Positions 51,149 to 61,201 are shown, counted from the stretch's first letter. The stretch is 64,000 nucleotides of DNA from Bdellovibrio sp. ZAP7 (GCA_945878405.1 CAMCTJ010000002.1:67099-131098), one strand, 5' to 3'. Program-made: numbers and translations. Notes: a model not told the origin generated them from the letters alone.

Positions 51149-53408
51149 ATTCCTTAATAGTCGCTTTGTAAGTTTTCCCCAGCTCTAAATCTGGTTCGTA
51201 CTGCATTTTGAATTGTCGAAGCCCCGGAGTGGAGCCATCCATCATATTTACGAAGTCGATGGGTCCATACTTTTCAGGATGGTTAACCACTTCTTGAACC
51301 ATTTCCCGATTGATAAAGGGAATAGCGTTCTTTGTTCCATCTGATTTTTGAACATAGATGAGGAGTGTTCGTTTTCCTGAAGATTCGATTGCGATTTCTC
51401 CTGAGGCATAGGCAATCACTGGAGCAGTTCCTCCTTCTGTTTTGTATCCTCTAACCGCTATTTGAATGTTTTCGGGCCGGGTGAGTTTTTCTACTAGGTG
51501 TTTTGCTGCTTCGGTTTCCGTTTCCAGTGTCGCTTGCTCAAATTCAGTTAGCTGATGGGTTTGCTTTTGATGAGTGACCCAAGTGCCCAAAAACTCACGA
51601 ATGGATTCTTTAAACTGGGACGCCTTTTCAGGCGACAGGTTCGCAATCAATTCCACCTGGGCTTCGGGATGGGTTTGTTCAAATGAGCGAGCTTGATTTC
51701 CCCTATCGCGAAGCTTCTTCGTTTTGTCGAGTTTAGCGAGGTTCTCTGCGGGGTAGATAAAATCAAAAGTGTCCGGGGCCTCAGAAGTAGAAATATGATC
51801 ATGGCCAAGAAGAAGCTTATAGACAGGCTCAGACACAAATGAAAACTCCGCTTTTATCCCTTTTCGCTTTTTATCTTCGATGATCTTTCGAATGAGTTCT
51901 GCTTTCTCTTGGGGACTACCCCCCAAAGGCTCAACAAAACTTTCCTTTCCTTCTTCCCCCGTTTTCTGACTGGATATGAGGAGAAGATTGCCGTGACGTG
52001 AAATCTCCATGGGCCATCGAGAAGCCCATGCGGCCAGATAATTGGGAGAAAGAAAAGAAGCGTTATTCGAAAACGATTTGTTAGAAGCTGACAAATGGTC
52101 TCTGAGAAGCCCCAGGTGCGAGGGGGCCAGGGACTGGGTTTTAGGATAGTGACTAATTTCTTGAGAGGGCCGAAGCTGAAACGGATTTGTGATTGTACCC
52201 GGATCGACAATAACCGTATGAGAAGCTTTTTCAGGAACAAACTCATAAATTTTTAATTCCTCGCCCTCAGGAATCCCTTCGCCTTTCATCTCTCTTAACC
52301 AGGGCTGGGCGTCTGTCTTATAAAACGGTGAAGGGCCAAATACTATAAAACGAAAACGTTTTCCCGAACTCAGACCAACCGTTCTGAGATCCTCAAGAAT
52401 TTTGTCAAAAGTCTGCCCAGAAACCGGATTAAAAGCGTAGTAGACATCTGCCGGCTCAGGTTTGAACTGAGGATCAGCTAAGTTTTGCTCAAGTAAATGT
52501 ACCCTATCCTCCAGTTGCCACTCTTTCGCAATTCGGGCGCCCTCAGTGATACGGTCTTTTACAATTTCATACCCAGTAATGTTGAGTTCGGGATAGCGAG
52601 TGGCTAGAGCAAGACCGAGTCGACCAAATCCCGCTCCGAGATCAACGACCTTATCTCCAGGTTTCAGGCGCATTGAATGAAAGAGATTTAAGATTTCCGA
52701 ATAGGGGGTGAGAAGAAGTTCAGGGCCAGCGAAGGAATAGGTTTCTTCACCTTGATGGTTGTCATTAAAGTCTTTGCGGTCTGATTTTTGAATCTGTTCG
52801 CTGATCTTTCTTGTCTGAATGCCCGAGGCCAGATCGATGAGCGAATCGAGCTGCGCTTGGTGATGCCAAGACTGATCGTGATAGTCAAAATGTTCAAGGA
52901 AGAGCTTGAACATCTCTTTGTGTTCTTGAGGGGTGGCCGTACTTCCCAAGAGTGAAGCTACTGCTTCCGCTGAAGACCAGATTCGTTTTTTCAAAATAGC
53001 CCGAGTGAGTTTGTCTTGGGCCTCAGGTTTTTGTGAAAGAAGATTGTTTGATCGTGGATAAATAGAAAGGATTTCGTTCGTAGCTAGTTTTAGTTCTGAA
53101 GGAATGTGTTCTTCTGGCAAATGAGGGACTTGCCACCTCAGAAGCATCAGCTTTTCAAGAAGGCCCCTTTTTTCGCGGAAGGAGAGGCCAGAAAGTTTCT
53201 TCTCGAATTGATTTGCAGGAAGAGAAGCAAACGAAAATAGGTCTCTGGTCTCTTGGGTTGAAAGAGGTCGGTTTTCTATGGGAATAAGTTTTGGAAAAAG
53301 GCTTTTGCAAATAGCAGGGAGGTTCTGCTGGCGAAAAGATTCAGCTTGCGCTCTCGCAGTGAGCGCAAGAATAGCGACCGCTATCAAATGAATGACCCAG
53401 AACTTCAT
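51147..53408 (-). CDS. Signal-peptide-bearing protein with a methyltransferase-like domain
   Basis: A 753-residue protein. The N-terminus MKFWVIHLIAVAILALTARA with AQA is a clear signal peptide. After a helical region (about 25-220) comes a Rossmann methyltransferase-type domain at about 225-395: KVVDLGAGFGRLGLALA (256-265 the glycine loop), ITGYEIV and YYAFNPVSG. A C-terminal region (about 400-753) is not recognised. SAM is not expected in the periplasm, so this is either a secreted effector that works in another cell's cytoplasm, a binding protein using the fold, or a mislabelled leader. The stop lies in the island boundary repeat. Confidence 0.8.
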   Translation of the reverse strand: MKFWVIHLIAVAILALTARAQAESFRQQNLPAICKSLFPKLIPIENRPLSTQETRDLFSFASLPANQFEKKLSGLSFREKRGLLEKLMLLRWQVPHLPEEHIPSELKLATNEILSIYPRSNNLLSQKPEAQDKLTRAILKKRIWSSAEAVASLLGSTATPQEHKEMFKLFLEHFDYHDQSWHHQAQLDSLIDLASGIQTRKISEQIQKSDRKDFNDNHQGEETYSFAGPELLLTPYSEILNLFHSMRLKPGDKVVDLGAGFGRLGLALATRYPELNITGYEIVKDRITEGARIAKEWQLEDRVHLLEQNLADPQFKPEPADVYYAFNPVSGQTFDKILEDLRTVGLSSGKRFRFIVFGPSPFYKTDAQPWLREMKGEGIPEGEELKIYEFVPEKASHTVIVDPGTITNPFQLRPSQEISHYPKTQSLAPSHLGLLRDHLSASNKSFSNNASFLSPNYLAAWASRWPMEISRHGNLLLISSQKTGEEGKESFVEPLGGSPQEKAELIRKIIEDKKRKGIKAEFSFVSEPVYKLLLGHDHISTSEAPDTFDFIYPAENLAKLDKTKKLRDRGNQARSFEQTHPEAQVELIANLSPEKASQFKESIREFLGTWVTHQKQTHQLTEFEQATLETETEAAKHLVEKLTRPENIQIAVRGYKTEGGTAPVIAYASGEIAIESSGKRTLLIYVQKSDGTKNAIPFINREMVQEVVNHPEKYGPIDFVNMMDGSTPGLRQFKMQYEPDLELGKTYKATIKE

Positions 53409-53527
53409 AATAATCTTATATTAAGGAAGCAATAACGGAGCCAGGCCGACCAGCCTGATGTGACAGCGAATACCGTGAGAATACGTCTAAAGAATGCGTT
53501 TAATCTCTAAAAGTAGAGCTTGGAGGT

Positions 53528-54295
53528 CTAAGATTCCCTTTGGGTGAACTCATAGAGCTTTAGGTACTTAACCGTCGAGTACAAAGCACTTAAAAGACAC
53601 CACAGAAATCCGGAATAGCCATCTAACAAGCCCAATTGAAAAATATAGCGACGCAAAAATAAAAAGGGAAATCTTCCCCAGGCGAGAAAAGGATTTGTTC
53701 TCTTTCCTTTTTTATAAAGCTCCTCTGCGGCTAGTGAGGTGTATCGATTAAACTTAGTGAAGTACTCTTCCAGAGAACCATAACTGTAATGGAGGACGGG
53801 TGCCTTGATGGAGGCTAGCTCACCAGAAGTGACAATTTTCTCATGAACGATATCGGGACTCATTCTGGCTCTGTGGCGATTAAAAAGTCGGATAGGCAAG
53901 TCGGTTGTTCCAGAAAACGAAAGGGGTCTATTCAAGAAAAATAATTTTCGATTAATTCGAAATGCTGAGTACTTATTAATAGCATCCGAACTCAGCAACT
54001 CCTCTACTTCTTTTTGAAACTCTGGAGTCACTAACTCATCTGAATCAAGATTTAAAATCCAAGCATGACTTGCTTTGGAAAAAGCAAACTGCTTTTGCGG
54101 TCCGAAGCCGTCAAATTGTCTGAAAAAACACTTCGCGGAAACCCTCTCACAGAGCGCTTCAATTTCTTTCGAAGGATGGGATGTAAGAATAACGATCTCA
54201 TCAGCCCAACTAACGGCTTCAACCACTCGTTCAAAAAGAAGGGAGTGCTGGTGCGCCAGCAAGACAACAGAAATAGGGTGCAGGTGTTTATTCAT
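53528..54295 (-). CDS. Glycosyltransferase family 2, WaaE/KdtX-like
   Basis: A 255-residue GT-A-fold enzyme. ISVVLLAHQHSLLFERVVEAV, then LNLDSDELV (the DxD-type metal site), LPIRLFNRH and the HYSYGSLEEYFTKF segment match WaaE-like LPS-core beta-glucosyltransferases. A C-terminal amphipathic hydrophobic segment (about 205-245) suggests membrane association. Probably adds sugar to LPS core or another envelope glycan. Confidence 0.88.
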   Translation of the reverse strand: MNKHLHPISVVLLAHQHSLLFERVVEAVSWADEIVILTSHPSKEIEALCERVSAKCFFRQFDGFGPQKQFAFSKASHAWILNLDSDELVTPEFQKEVEELLSSDAINKYSAFRINRKLFFLNRPLSFSGTTDLPIRLFNRHRARMSPDIVHEKIVTSGELASIKAPVLHYSYGSLEEYFTKFNRYTSLAAEELYKKGKRTNPFLAWGRFPFLFLRRYIFQLGLLDGYSGFLWCLLSALYSTVKYLKLYEFTQRES

Positions 54296-54315
54296 GGATT
54301 TACTTCAGTGAAAAT

Positions 54316-56697
54316 CTAAACAGCTTTAACTCTTAAAATCAAGGTGGGAATGGCCGATCCGAATCCCAGTATCAGCGCTAGTCCAATTTCTTTAAAACTT
54401 AACTGGGAAAAGTGGAAAACTACTCCGAGAGCTGGGACTCGAACTAGTAAAAGGGTTAGCCCGAGAATGGTTGAACCCATTAGGATTGCCCGTAAAGTAG
54501 TCTCCTTTCTAGTTTCCATAAAGATAAAGGCAACCGTGCCAACCAGCACCGTCGAGAGAGAGAGGGTTCGAGCGGCTTCAATATCGAGCGCGTCGGGGTG
54601 CATTCGATAAAGGCAGATACTCACAAGGCTGAGGAGGCCGCCTGCTATAACCGATTCCCCAAACCGCCTTGGAGAAAGCAAGGTTTTACTCTGAGCTTCA
54701 ATCGATGGAAGGCTTTCAAAACCAAACGCAGATACCGGATGGATGATCAATTCCAAAAGTACAATATGGATAGGAAGAAGCAGATCCCCCCAACCGAGAA
54801 GGGGGGGGAGAAAAGCCAGAACAATAATCGGAACATGAAAAGCAATGAGGTAAGAGAAACTTCTTCTTAAATTCTGAAAAATCCTTCGTCCTTCGAAAAC
54901 CGCTTCGACAATTCCTTTAAAGTCATTTTTCAGGAGAATCATCTGAGCGGTTGACCGAGCTACGTCCGTTGCATTGAGTCCCATACTGATTCCAATATCA
55001 GCTAATTTGAGAGCCGGGGCATCGTTGATTCCGTCTCCGGTCATCGCAACCACTTTGCCAGTTGCTTTGAGAGCTTGAACCATTTCATACTTTTGTTCTG
55101 GTAAGACTCTCGAAAAAAGGGCCCCTTGTTGGAAGGCCTTCCACCTGTCCTCCACTTTCATTTTGGAGATTTCATCACCCGTAAAGAGTAACTGGTGATC
55201 GTGCTCCATCCCGATTTCATCGGCTACAGCATGAGCTGTGCCTGGATGATCTCCAGTGAGCATTTTTATTTCTATCCCCGCTTTTTGGCATTCCAGTACA
55301 GCATGACGAGCCGATTCTCTGGTTGGGTCATTAAAAACGAAAAGCCCGATAAAACGGAGTCCTTGTTCATCGAAAGTTCGTTCTCCGGTACATCTGCCTT
55401 CTCTGTAAGCAAGCCCTAATACCCGTTTTCCTTTTTGAACGGCCGCATTGGTAAGGTGATTCAGCTGATTCCTCTCATCTGTTGAGAGCTGGCAATGTTC
55501 AATGACTCCCTCTACCGCACCCTTCATAGCGATTAAATACTCGCCTTCTTGATTCTGCCAAACGTGGGACATATGCTTTCCCAGAGGTTCAAAGGGATAA
55601 TCCCACTGCAAGTGCCATCCCTTGAGAAGGTTTAAATAGGGGCTGCCTTTTTCAACGATAGCAGCTTCGAGAGAATCAACGACAGCCACTTCACAAGCCA
55701 TTAGAGCAGATTTCCAAAGCAGCTCGGGATTTAGGTCCCTCAAGGGAGTGAGGCTTTCTAATTGGAATCGGCCCTCGGTGAGAGTTCCCGTTTTGTCGGT
55801 GCAAATCACATCAACGCTCCCGAGCGCTTCGACACTGGGAAGGGATTTAACAAGAACGCCATGTCGGGAGAGCCGCCAGGCCCCCAAGCTTAAATAAAGT
55901 ACAAAAACTAAAGGGAACTCTTCAGGGATGGCTGCCATTCCAAAAGTGACTGCAACAATTAATGACTGAATCCAACTATTCCCTCGCCACCATTCAATGA
56001 GAAAAAGCAAAAATGCTAAAAAAAGGGCAGCTACGAAAAAGCGCTTAATTAAGTGATTAACTCTCTTTTGAAGAGGGGTGCTTTCAGATCCCGTGCCCTT
56101 TAAAAGCGAAGCGATACTACCGATTCTTGTATCTTTAGCAGTTTTTTGAACTTGTCCAATCCCTCGCCCCTGTAACGGGGTCGTTCCCCCAAAGAATTCG
56201 GAACCGACACTTTTTTCTACGGGAACCGATTCTCCGGTGAGGGGTGCTTCATTGACACTCAAGTTGTGAGATTCAATCACTGTTCCATCCGCAGGAAACA
56301 ACTGCCCCTCTTCAAAAACAATCAAGTCTCCGACAACGATATCTCTCGTCGGGACCTCCTGAACCCGTCCATCTCGAATCACTTTAGCCGTATCAATGAT
56401 GCTCGAGTGCAGAGCCTTCAAAGCCCTATTGGCTCTGACTTGCAATAGGACATCGACTCCCGTAACGGGTAGGTAAGCAAAAAACAAGATGATCGCATCT
56501 GTTTTACTCCCTACGATTAAGTACAGTAGCCCCAAGGACAACAACATTAATCCCAAAGGATCCATAAGAATTTTACGAGCTTCGGATAATGTGGAATCAA
56601 ACCGGGAAGGGATAATTTGGTTAGGGCCCCTCTCACCAAGACGTCGAGCAGCTTCTTCCGAGGATAAACCAGAAAATGTCTGATTTGGTGCGGTCAC
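54316..56697 (-). CDS. P-type cation-transporting ATPase
   Basis: A 793-residue P-type pump. Phosphorylation motif DKTGTLT (Asp301), actuator LTGES, ATP/hinge motif GDGINDAPALK, and about eight or more membrane helices. The M4 motif is PEEFPLV, as in P-type ATPases of the PII group with PEE[FL]P. Cation specificity cannot be told from the sequence. Start is uncertain: GTG at 56697 keeps clear of the divergent gene at 56747 (GGAG directly precedes it); a longer ATG at 56793 is possible but would overlap that gene. Confidence 0.92.
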   Translation of the reverse strand: MTAPNQTFSGLSSEEAARRLGERGPNQIIPSRFDSTLSEARKILMDPLGLMLLSLGLLYLIVGSKTDAIILFFAYLPVTGVDVLLQVRANRALKALHSSIIDTAKVIRDGRVQEVPTRDIVVGDLIVFEEGQLFPADGTVIESHNLSVNEAPLTGESVPVEKSVGSEFFGGTTPLQGRGIGQVQKTAKDTRIGSIASLLKGTGSESTPLQKRVNHLIKRFFVAALFLAFLLFLIEWWRGNSWIQSLIVAVTFGMAAIPEEFPLVFVLYLSLGAWRLSRHGVLVKSLPSVEALGSVDVICTDKTGTLTEGRFQLESLTPLRDLNPELLWKSALMACEVAVVDSLEAAIVEKGSPYLNLLKGWHLQWDYPFEPLGKHMSHVWQNQEGEYLIAMKGAVEGVIEHCQLSTDERNQLNHLTNAAVQKGKRVLGLAYREGRCTGERTFDEQGLRFIGLFVFNDPTRESARHAVLECQKAGIEIKMLTGDHPGTAHAVADEIGMEHDHQLLFTGDEISKMKVEDRWKAFQQGALFSRVLPEQKYEMVQALKATGKVVAMTGDGINDAPALKLADIGISMGLNATDVARSTAQMILLKNDFKGIVEAVFEGRRIFQNLRRSFSYLIAFHVPIIVLAFLPPLLGWGDLLLPIHIVLLELIIHPVSAFGFESLPSIEAQSKTLLSPRRFGESVIAGGLLSLVSICLYRMHPDALDIEAARTLSLSTVLVGTVAFIFMETRKETTLRAILMGSTILGLTLLLVRVPALGVVFHFSQLSFKEIGLALILGFGSAIPTLILRVKAV

Positions 56698-56746
56698 GCT
56701 CCAAAAACTAGTTCTAAAACAGGGAAAACTGAAGGAGAATCTTCTT

Positions 56747-57139
56747 ATGAGAAAGCCTCTCGTTGCTGCTTTGTTCTTTTTGGGTTCCCTCACTATTTAT
56801 TTTAAAACTACGACTGCGCCTTCGCGTTGGGTAGTCTGGAGCTTCGATAGCATTTCCAGAGCCTTTCAAGAAGATGCGGGTCAGGAAGTCATTCGTCCAG
56901 AAGCCTTAGCAATGAGAAAAATCGCCTCTCAGAGGGCTGATAGGGTTTATCGCCTATTTGGGGAACTCAAAACCAATCAATACATCAGTTATCCTGCTAA
57001 GGAATATTTGTATCCCATCAGAATTTCAGAGGAGGCCTCTCTTCTCTTTGCTAAAGAAAACGAATCTGCACCGGCTGACTGCAAGCAGCTCTTACGGGAA
57101 GGGGAGGTGATTCTGTATGAATGTAGTCAATCGAAATAG
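56747..57139 (+). CDS. Hypothetical membrane-anchored or exported protein
   Basis: A 130-residue protein with an N-terminal hydrophobic segment (RKPLVAALFFLGSLTIYF) as signal or anchor, followed by a soluble domain of about 105 residues without recognised motif and two Cys (DCKQLL, YECSQS). GGAG lies upstream of the ATG. The 3' end overlaps the next gene by 23 bp, so the two are coupled. Function unknown, possibly linked to the glycosyltransferase-like membrane protein. Confidence 0.65.
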   Translation: MRKPLVAALFFLGSLTIYFKTTTAPSRWVVWSFDSISRAFQEDAGQEVIRPEALAMRKIASQRADRVYRLFGELKTNQYISYPAKEYLYPIRISEEASLLFAKENESAPADCKQLLREGEVILYECSQSK

Positions 57140-58328
57140 CCGCTTTTGCTTTGGATTTGCAATCAGTTTTATTTTTCTTAATTTCTTGAACCTAGTGGCT
57201 TGGTCTTTCGGATTTTACATTCATCCGTTGGTTTATCTCTTAACCTGTCTAGCTTTTGTTCCCATTTGCTTTTTAAATTTCCAACGAGATTGGATGATTT
57301 TAGCCACATTCAGTTGTTTTATTCTGATTATCTTAGGGGCCCCTCTTTTCGATTGGGATGCGAGGTACATTTGGTTTTTTCATGGAAAGCGAATCTTTAT
57401 TGATAATAATCTCTATGCACAGCTGGATAACTACTTTTGGGAAATACACAATGATTACCCCGTCCTCGTGCCTGCTATCGCTGCTTCTTTTGCAAAAGGG
57501 GTGGGTTTCTGGAATGAGGTGTTTCCCAGACTTTCCATCATTCCGGTTCTCCTTCCTATGTTTTTAGTTCTCAGTTCACTTTTTAAACGCACTGGAATCT
57601 TTGGCCTTGCGGTGATTGGCATCCTTTTTATCAGCAAACAGATTCTCGTAAATGGTTATATGGACGCCATTTTAGGTCTCTACGGTGCGGCAGCTTGTCT
57701 TTTAGTCGTTCGTTTGGATTCCGAAGGCTGGGATCGGCGTTCCTATTTTCTGCTGGTTTCGATTCTTCTTAGTCTTCCCATGATCAAAAATGAAGGATTA
57801 CTGGCATCGCTTCTTATTTATGTGAGCTTGGTATGGGTTTTATGGAGAAGAAAAAGTGCGCTGATTCTCCCGGCCCTCACGTTTGTGATCTATTATTTTT
57901 TATGGAAGCGCCACGTGAAAGCAGCTGGAATAGAAACCACAGATTTATTTATTTCTGGAATCCTGAATCGAGCGCTCACCCGATTAAAAAGCGGAGAAGA
58001 TATTTTAGAAATCACAAAGTCTGTTTTGACAGTGTCGGGCCTATACTTTCTCTGTTTGGGTTTCTTTATAGGGAAATTTCGCAAAATTATAGGGCAGTGG
58101 AGATCGCTTCTCTTTTTTGTATTGAGTTACAGTAGCGCAATGATCGTTATTTACTTAATCACCACTCTGGATCTAAAGGAACACTTAAGTCATAGCGTTG
58201 ACCGGACGTTTTTGATGGTAAACCTTAGTATTTTTCTGATGCTGCTTAAGTTTTATGACAGGCGAGCATCAAAAATAACTTCATCGCTTCAGGAAAGCTA
58301 TTCCAGCGCTATTAATCAGGCTTCTTAA
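57117..58328 (+). CDS. GT-C-like multi-pass membrane glycosyltransferase
   Basis: A 403-residue protein with about 10-11 hydrophobic helices. An acidic-aromatic loop near residues 80-110 (LFDWDARYIWFFHGKRIF, then NDYPVLVPAIAA) has the Asp-containing first loop of GT-C enzymes such as PMT and ArnT. It probably transfers a lipid-linked sugar outside the cytoplasm. It starts within the previous gene's end and converges on the methyltransferase gene with a 48-bp overlap. Confidence 0.75.
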   Translation: MNVVNRNSRFCFGFAISFIFLNFLNLVAWSFGFYIHPLVYLLTCLAFVPICFLNFQRDWMILATFSCFILIILGAPLFDWDARYIWFFHGKRIFIDNNLYAQLDNYFWEIHNDYPVLVPAIAASFAKGVGFWNEVFPRLSIIPVLLPMFLVLSSLFKRTGIFGLAVIGILFISKQILVNGYMDAILGLYGAAACLLVVRLDSEGWDRRSYFLLVSILLSLPMIKNEGLLASLLIYVSLVWVLWRRKSALILPALTFVIYYFLWKRHVKAAGIETTDLFISGILNRALTRLKSGEDILEITKSVLTVSGLYFLCLGFFIGKFRKIIGQWRSLLFFVLSYSSAMIVIYLITTLDLKEHLSHSVDRTFLMVNLSIFLMLLKFYDRRASKITSSLQESYSSAINQAS

Positions 58329-59123
58329 ATTATGAGGCAAAAGACGTACCGCAGATTTAAGAAGCGGAGCGCCTTTGGGAGCCCGACCGATTTTAATGGC
58401 TTCGTCAAATGAGGATTTAAAGTCAACGGCTTCCCAGCCACAGGCCTTAAAAAACTGAGGGCCTTCCTTCGGGGCAAACGCCATTTCCGAATTGGCTGCT
58501 TTAAATTGTTTCCCCCATTTTAATTTAATCATTGCGAGTTGAACGGGTCCCAGCAGTTCAGCGAGCCAAAATCTAAAGGGAGAATGCTGGGCAAGTTCCT
58601 GTGCCAGCTCGCTGGCCTGAATGGGCGTGAGGTACATCAAGAATCCCTCGCTTATAATTAAAGTCTTTTTCGAATCTCGAGCGACTTCAGTGAAAAAACG
58701 CGCTCTTTCTGCTTGATCGGCGAGATCCATCTTTACCAAATGATAATCGCATTTGGGTTTGTCATTTTTGAGAATAAGTTCCTTATGGTTAGATATTGCC
58801 GGTAAATCTACATCGAACCATCGAAGTGATTGAGGGAGTTCCAAACGATAAGCCCTGGCGTCGAGTCCAGCAGCTAAATTCAGAACTGTATCAATGTTTT
58901 CTTCTTTGATGATTGTCAGGATCCACTGATCCAGAATGCAGGTCCTGGCCACTAAAAACCACGAGGAACGCCTTCCTGCATGTAGGCCATCGACTATTTT
59001 TAGTCCTTTGTCCCCAACGAGTTTTTTAGCAAAGGGGTCTTGAAAAAGAGCGTCTTTTCTCTCTGTTTCAAGAGCCCGGTAAGCCGCAACCAGAAAAGCA
59101 GTGTCTGAGATGTTTTCAATCAT
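58281..59123 (-). CDS. Leucine carboxyl methyltransferase-like (PPM1/TcmP) methyltransferase
   Basis: A 280-residue class I methyltransferase of the LCM/PPM1/TcmP-type family. It has DTAFLVAAYRALET, then LNLAAGLDARAYRL and the acidic FDVDLPAI, characteristic of this family. It starts with ATG overlapping the stop of sqr (ATGA), with GAGGGC seven bases upstream. It is the distal gene of the sulfur operon; its link to sulfide metabolism is not known. A polyketide-type or small-molecule O-methyltransferase is the usual assignment. Confidence 0.88.
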   Translation of the reverse strand: MIENISDTAFLVAAYRALETERKDALFQDPFAKKLVGDKGLKIVDGLHAGRRSSWFLVARTCILDQWILTIIKEENIDTVLNLAAGLDARAYRLELPQSLRWFDVDLPAISNHKELILKNDKPKCDYHLVKMDLADQAERARFFTEVARDSKKTLIISEGFLMYLTPIQASELAQELAQHSPFRFWLAELLGPVQLAMIKLKWGKQFKAANSEMAFAPKEGPQFFKACGWEAVDFKSSFDEAIKIGRAPKGAPLLKSAVRLLPHNLRSLINSAGIAFLKR

Positions 59124-60328
59124 AATAGCCCTCGTAGCATTCCATACCAATAAAGCTTGGGAAGGAGATAGCGTTTCAAAAACCACATGCTTCTGCGCTC
59201 TTTCGCTGGGTTCACAGGAAAAGAGGGAAGGAGTTTTCCATCATAACCAAATTCGGCCAAGATGACTTTACCCACTTCAGTGACAAGAGGGCAGGAAGAA
59301 TAACCGTCATAGTGTGCTGCAATTGGTTTTTGAGTCATTGCGGACAAGAGATTTTCCACCACTACCGGAGCTTGCTTTCGAATGGCTGCCCCCGTTTTTG
59401 AATTGGGAACCCCGGTCACATCTCCTATTCCAAACACATTTGGGAAAAGCTTGTGTTGGAGAGTGAACTTGTCGACCGAAAGCCAACCTTTTTGGTCGCC
59501 TTCTTTTTCTGCTAATTCACTTTCGCTCACTACGGTTGGGGCCGTCATGGGCGGGACCACATGGATCAAATCATATTTGAGTTCTTGGTCGGACGCCTGT
59601 CCGGATGCCTCAGTGACTCGAAAGACTGCTTTCTTATTCAAGCCGTCGATTGAAATCAGTTGATATTGGGTGAGAAGGTCTATCTTTTTTCGCTGGACTA
59701 CTTTTGTGAGAGCTTCTGCAAAAACGGGAACGCCAAAGATCGCTTTCCCTGCCGTGGCAAAGAAAAGTTTACTTTGATTTCTCACACCGTTGTTTCTGAA
59801 GATCTCATCCGCAAGATACATAATTTTTTGGGGAGCTCCAGCACATTTGATGGGCACTGGCGGCATAGTAAAGACCGCGGTTCCACCCGAGAAGGATCTC
59901 AGCATTTCCTCGGTTTTATCTACTTGGTCGTATTCATAAATAGTGCAGACCCCATTTTTTCCGAGTGATTCTTTTGCTCCTGGGATTTTCTCCCAAGCCA
60001 GTCGTAGGCCCAAAGCGACAATCATAAAATCATAGGTGATCTTTTTTCCGGAGTCTGTTTCCACCTCATTTGCTTGAGGAATAAGACGAGCGACGCCCTC
60101 TTGAATCCAATCGACCCCAGGGGGGATAAAATCGATTTGGTTTCTCTCTGATTCTTGCTTGGGCACGACTCCCGCGCCGGATAGGGTCCAAAGCGGTTGA
60201 TAGTAGTGTTTTTGAGCAGGATCAATAATCGCAAGGTCTGTGGGAGAAAGCTTCTTGGCTAATCGAGCTGCTACTGAGATGCCCCCGGTACCAGCCCCTA
60301 GAATCAGGACCTTATAATGGGCGTTCAT
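59120..60328 (-). CDS. sqr: Sulfide:quinone oxidoreductase
   Basis: A 402-residue FAD enzyme oxidising sulfide to persulfide/polysulfide with electrons to quinone. The N-terminal dinucleotide loop is LGAGTGGISVAARLA, the active-site cysteines appear in IKCAGAPQKI and the YSSCPLVTE segment, and the second FAD motif is FGIGDVTGVPN. The C-terminal RRSMWFLKRYLLPKLYWYG segment is amphipathic, as expected for membrane docking. It is close to the SQRDL/type II group. It lies between the MBL and methyltransferase genes. Confidence 0.93.
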   Translation of the reverse strand: MNAHYKVLILGAGTGGISVAARLAKKLSPTDLAIIDPAQKHYYQPLWTLSGAGVVPKQESERNQIDFIPPGVDWIQEGVARLIPQANEVETDSGKKITYDFMIVALGLRLAWEKIPGAKESLGKNGVCTIYEYDQVDKTEEMLRSFSGGTAVFTMPPVPIKCAGAPQKIMYLADEIFRNNGVRNQSKLFFATAGKAIFGVPVFAEALTKVVQRKKIDLLTQYQLISIDGLNKKAVFRVTEASGQASDQELKYDLIHVVPPMTAPTVVSESELAEKEGDQKGWLSVDKFTLQHKLFPNVFGIGDVTGVPNSKTGAAIRKQAPVVVENLLSAMTQKPIAAHYDGYSSCPLVTEVGKVILAEFGYDGKLLPSFPVNPAKERRSMWFLKRYLLPKLYWYGMLRGLL

Positions 60329-60337
60329 GGAAACCTC

Positions 60338-61201
60338 CTAAGCTTTTTCGGAAATAGGGATTGATAAATAGCTCCTACCATTGGGATGCGGTTTTGGATA
60401 ATGGCCAGCATCAATGTTGAACTGAACTGCGGGTAGAAGCAATTTGGGAGCCGCAAGTTTTTTGTCTCTTTCGGTTCGAAAGGTTACAAATTCACTCTTG
60501 GTTGTTTTGGCGTTCAAATGAATATTCTCAGCCTTCTCTTTTCCAATAGTGGATTCAAATTGGACGGGCCTTCCATTGGGTTGATAGTCATGCCCCGTGT
60601 AGACTTTTGTATGATCGGGAAGTGTGTACAGGTTTTGAGTGATTGATTCGTAAAGTGTGCTTGCATCTCCTTTGGGAAAATCGCATCGACCTACACCAGA
60701 ATCAGGCATGAACAAAGCATCTCCGGTAAAGACGGCCCCCTCAAAAAGAAAGCTAGAGCAAGCGGGAGTGTGTCCTGGGGTGAGGATTACTTTGAACGAT
60801 AAGCTTCCTGCTTGAACCACTTCTCCATTTTTTAAAAGCCTATCAAACTGGCTTCCATCAACAGCTAAACTGGGCAAATCGAAAACATCTTTGAATACCA
60901 TTTGAACCGTACGAATCTGTTCGTTGATGGTTACTTTGGCTGTTGGGAATGCTTGCTTAAGAAGTTGTGATCCGGTCAGGTGGTCTGCATGGGCATGGGT
61001 TTCCAGAATGAGATGAACTTTAAAAGCCTTACTTTCAAGAAAATGCATTAAGGAATGAAAGGATTCTTTGCTCGTCGTAGATGACCCTGGATCGTAATCT
61101 AAAACGGGATCTATTACGACTGCATCAAGAGTCTGGGGATCCCAAACGACGTAGGTCAAAGTGAAGGTTTTTGCATCGAAGAATTCCTTAACTTGAATCA
61201 T
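60338..61201 (-). CDS. ETHE1-like persulfide dioxygenase
   Basis: A 287-residue metallo-beta-lactamase fold protein. The iron site is THAHADHLTG, with further ligands in LTPGHTPACSSF and VYTGHDY. Residues ADSGVGRCDF in the GVGRCDFP loop and the PDSG pattern are typical for ETHE1/Blh-type persulfide dioxygenases. It takes glutathione persulfide made from sqr products to sulfite. The ATG at 61201 overlaps the stop of the previous gene (ATGA), with AAAGG upstream. Confidence 0.9.
   Translation of the reverse strand: MIQVKEFFDAKTFTLTYVVWDPQTLDAVVIDPVLDYDPGSSTTSKESFHSLMHFLESKAFKVHLILETHAHADHLTGSQLLKQAFPTAKVTINEQIRTVQMVFKDVFDLPSLAVDGSQFDRLLKNGEVVQAGSLSFKVILTPGHTPACSSFLFEGAVFTGDALFMPDSGVGRCDFPKGDASTLYESITQNLYTLPDHTKVYTGHDYQPNGRPVQFESTIGKEKAENIHLNAKTTKSEFVTFRTERDKKLAAPKLLLPAVQFNIDAGHYPKPHPNGRSYLSIPISEKA

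Noticed and set aside
56698-56793. Longer N-terminus for the P-type ATPase.
   Set aside because: It overlaps the coding start of the divergent gene at 56747, and the extra residues (Arg/Phe-rich) do not look like a family N-terminus.
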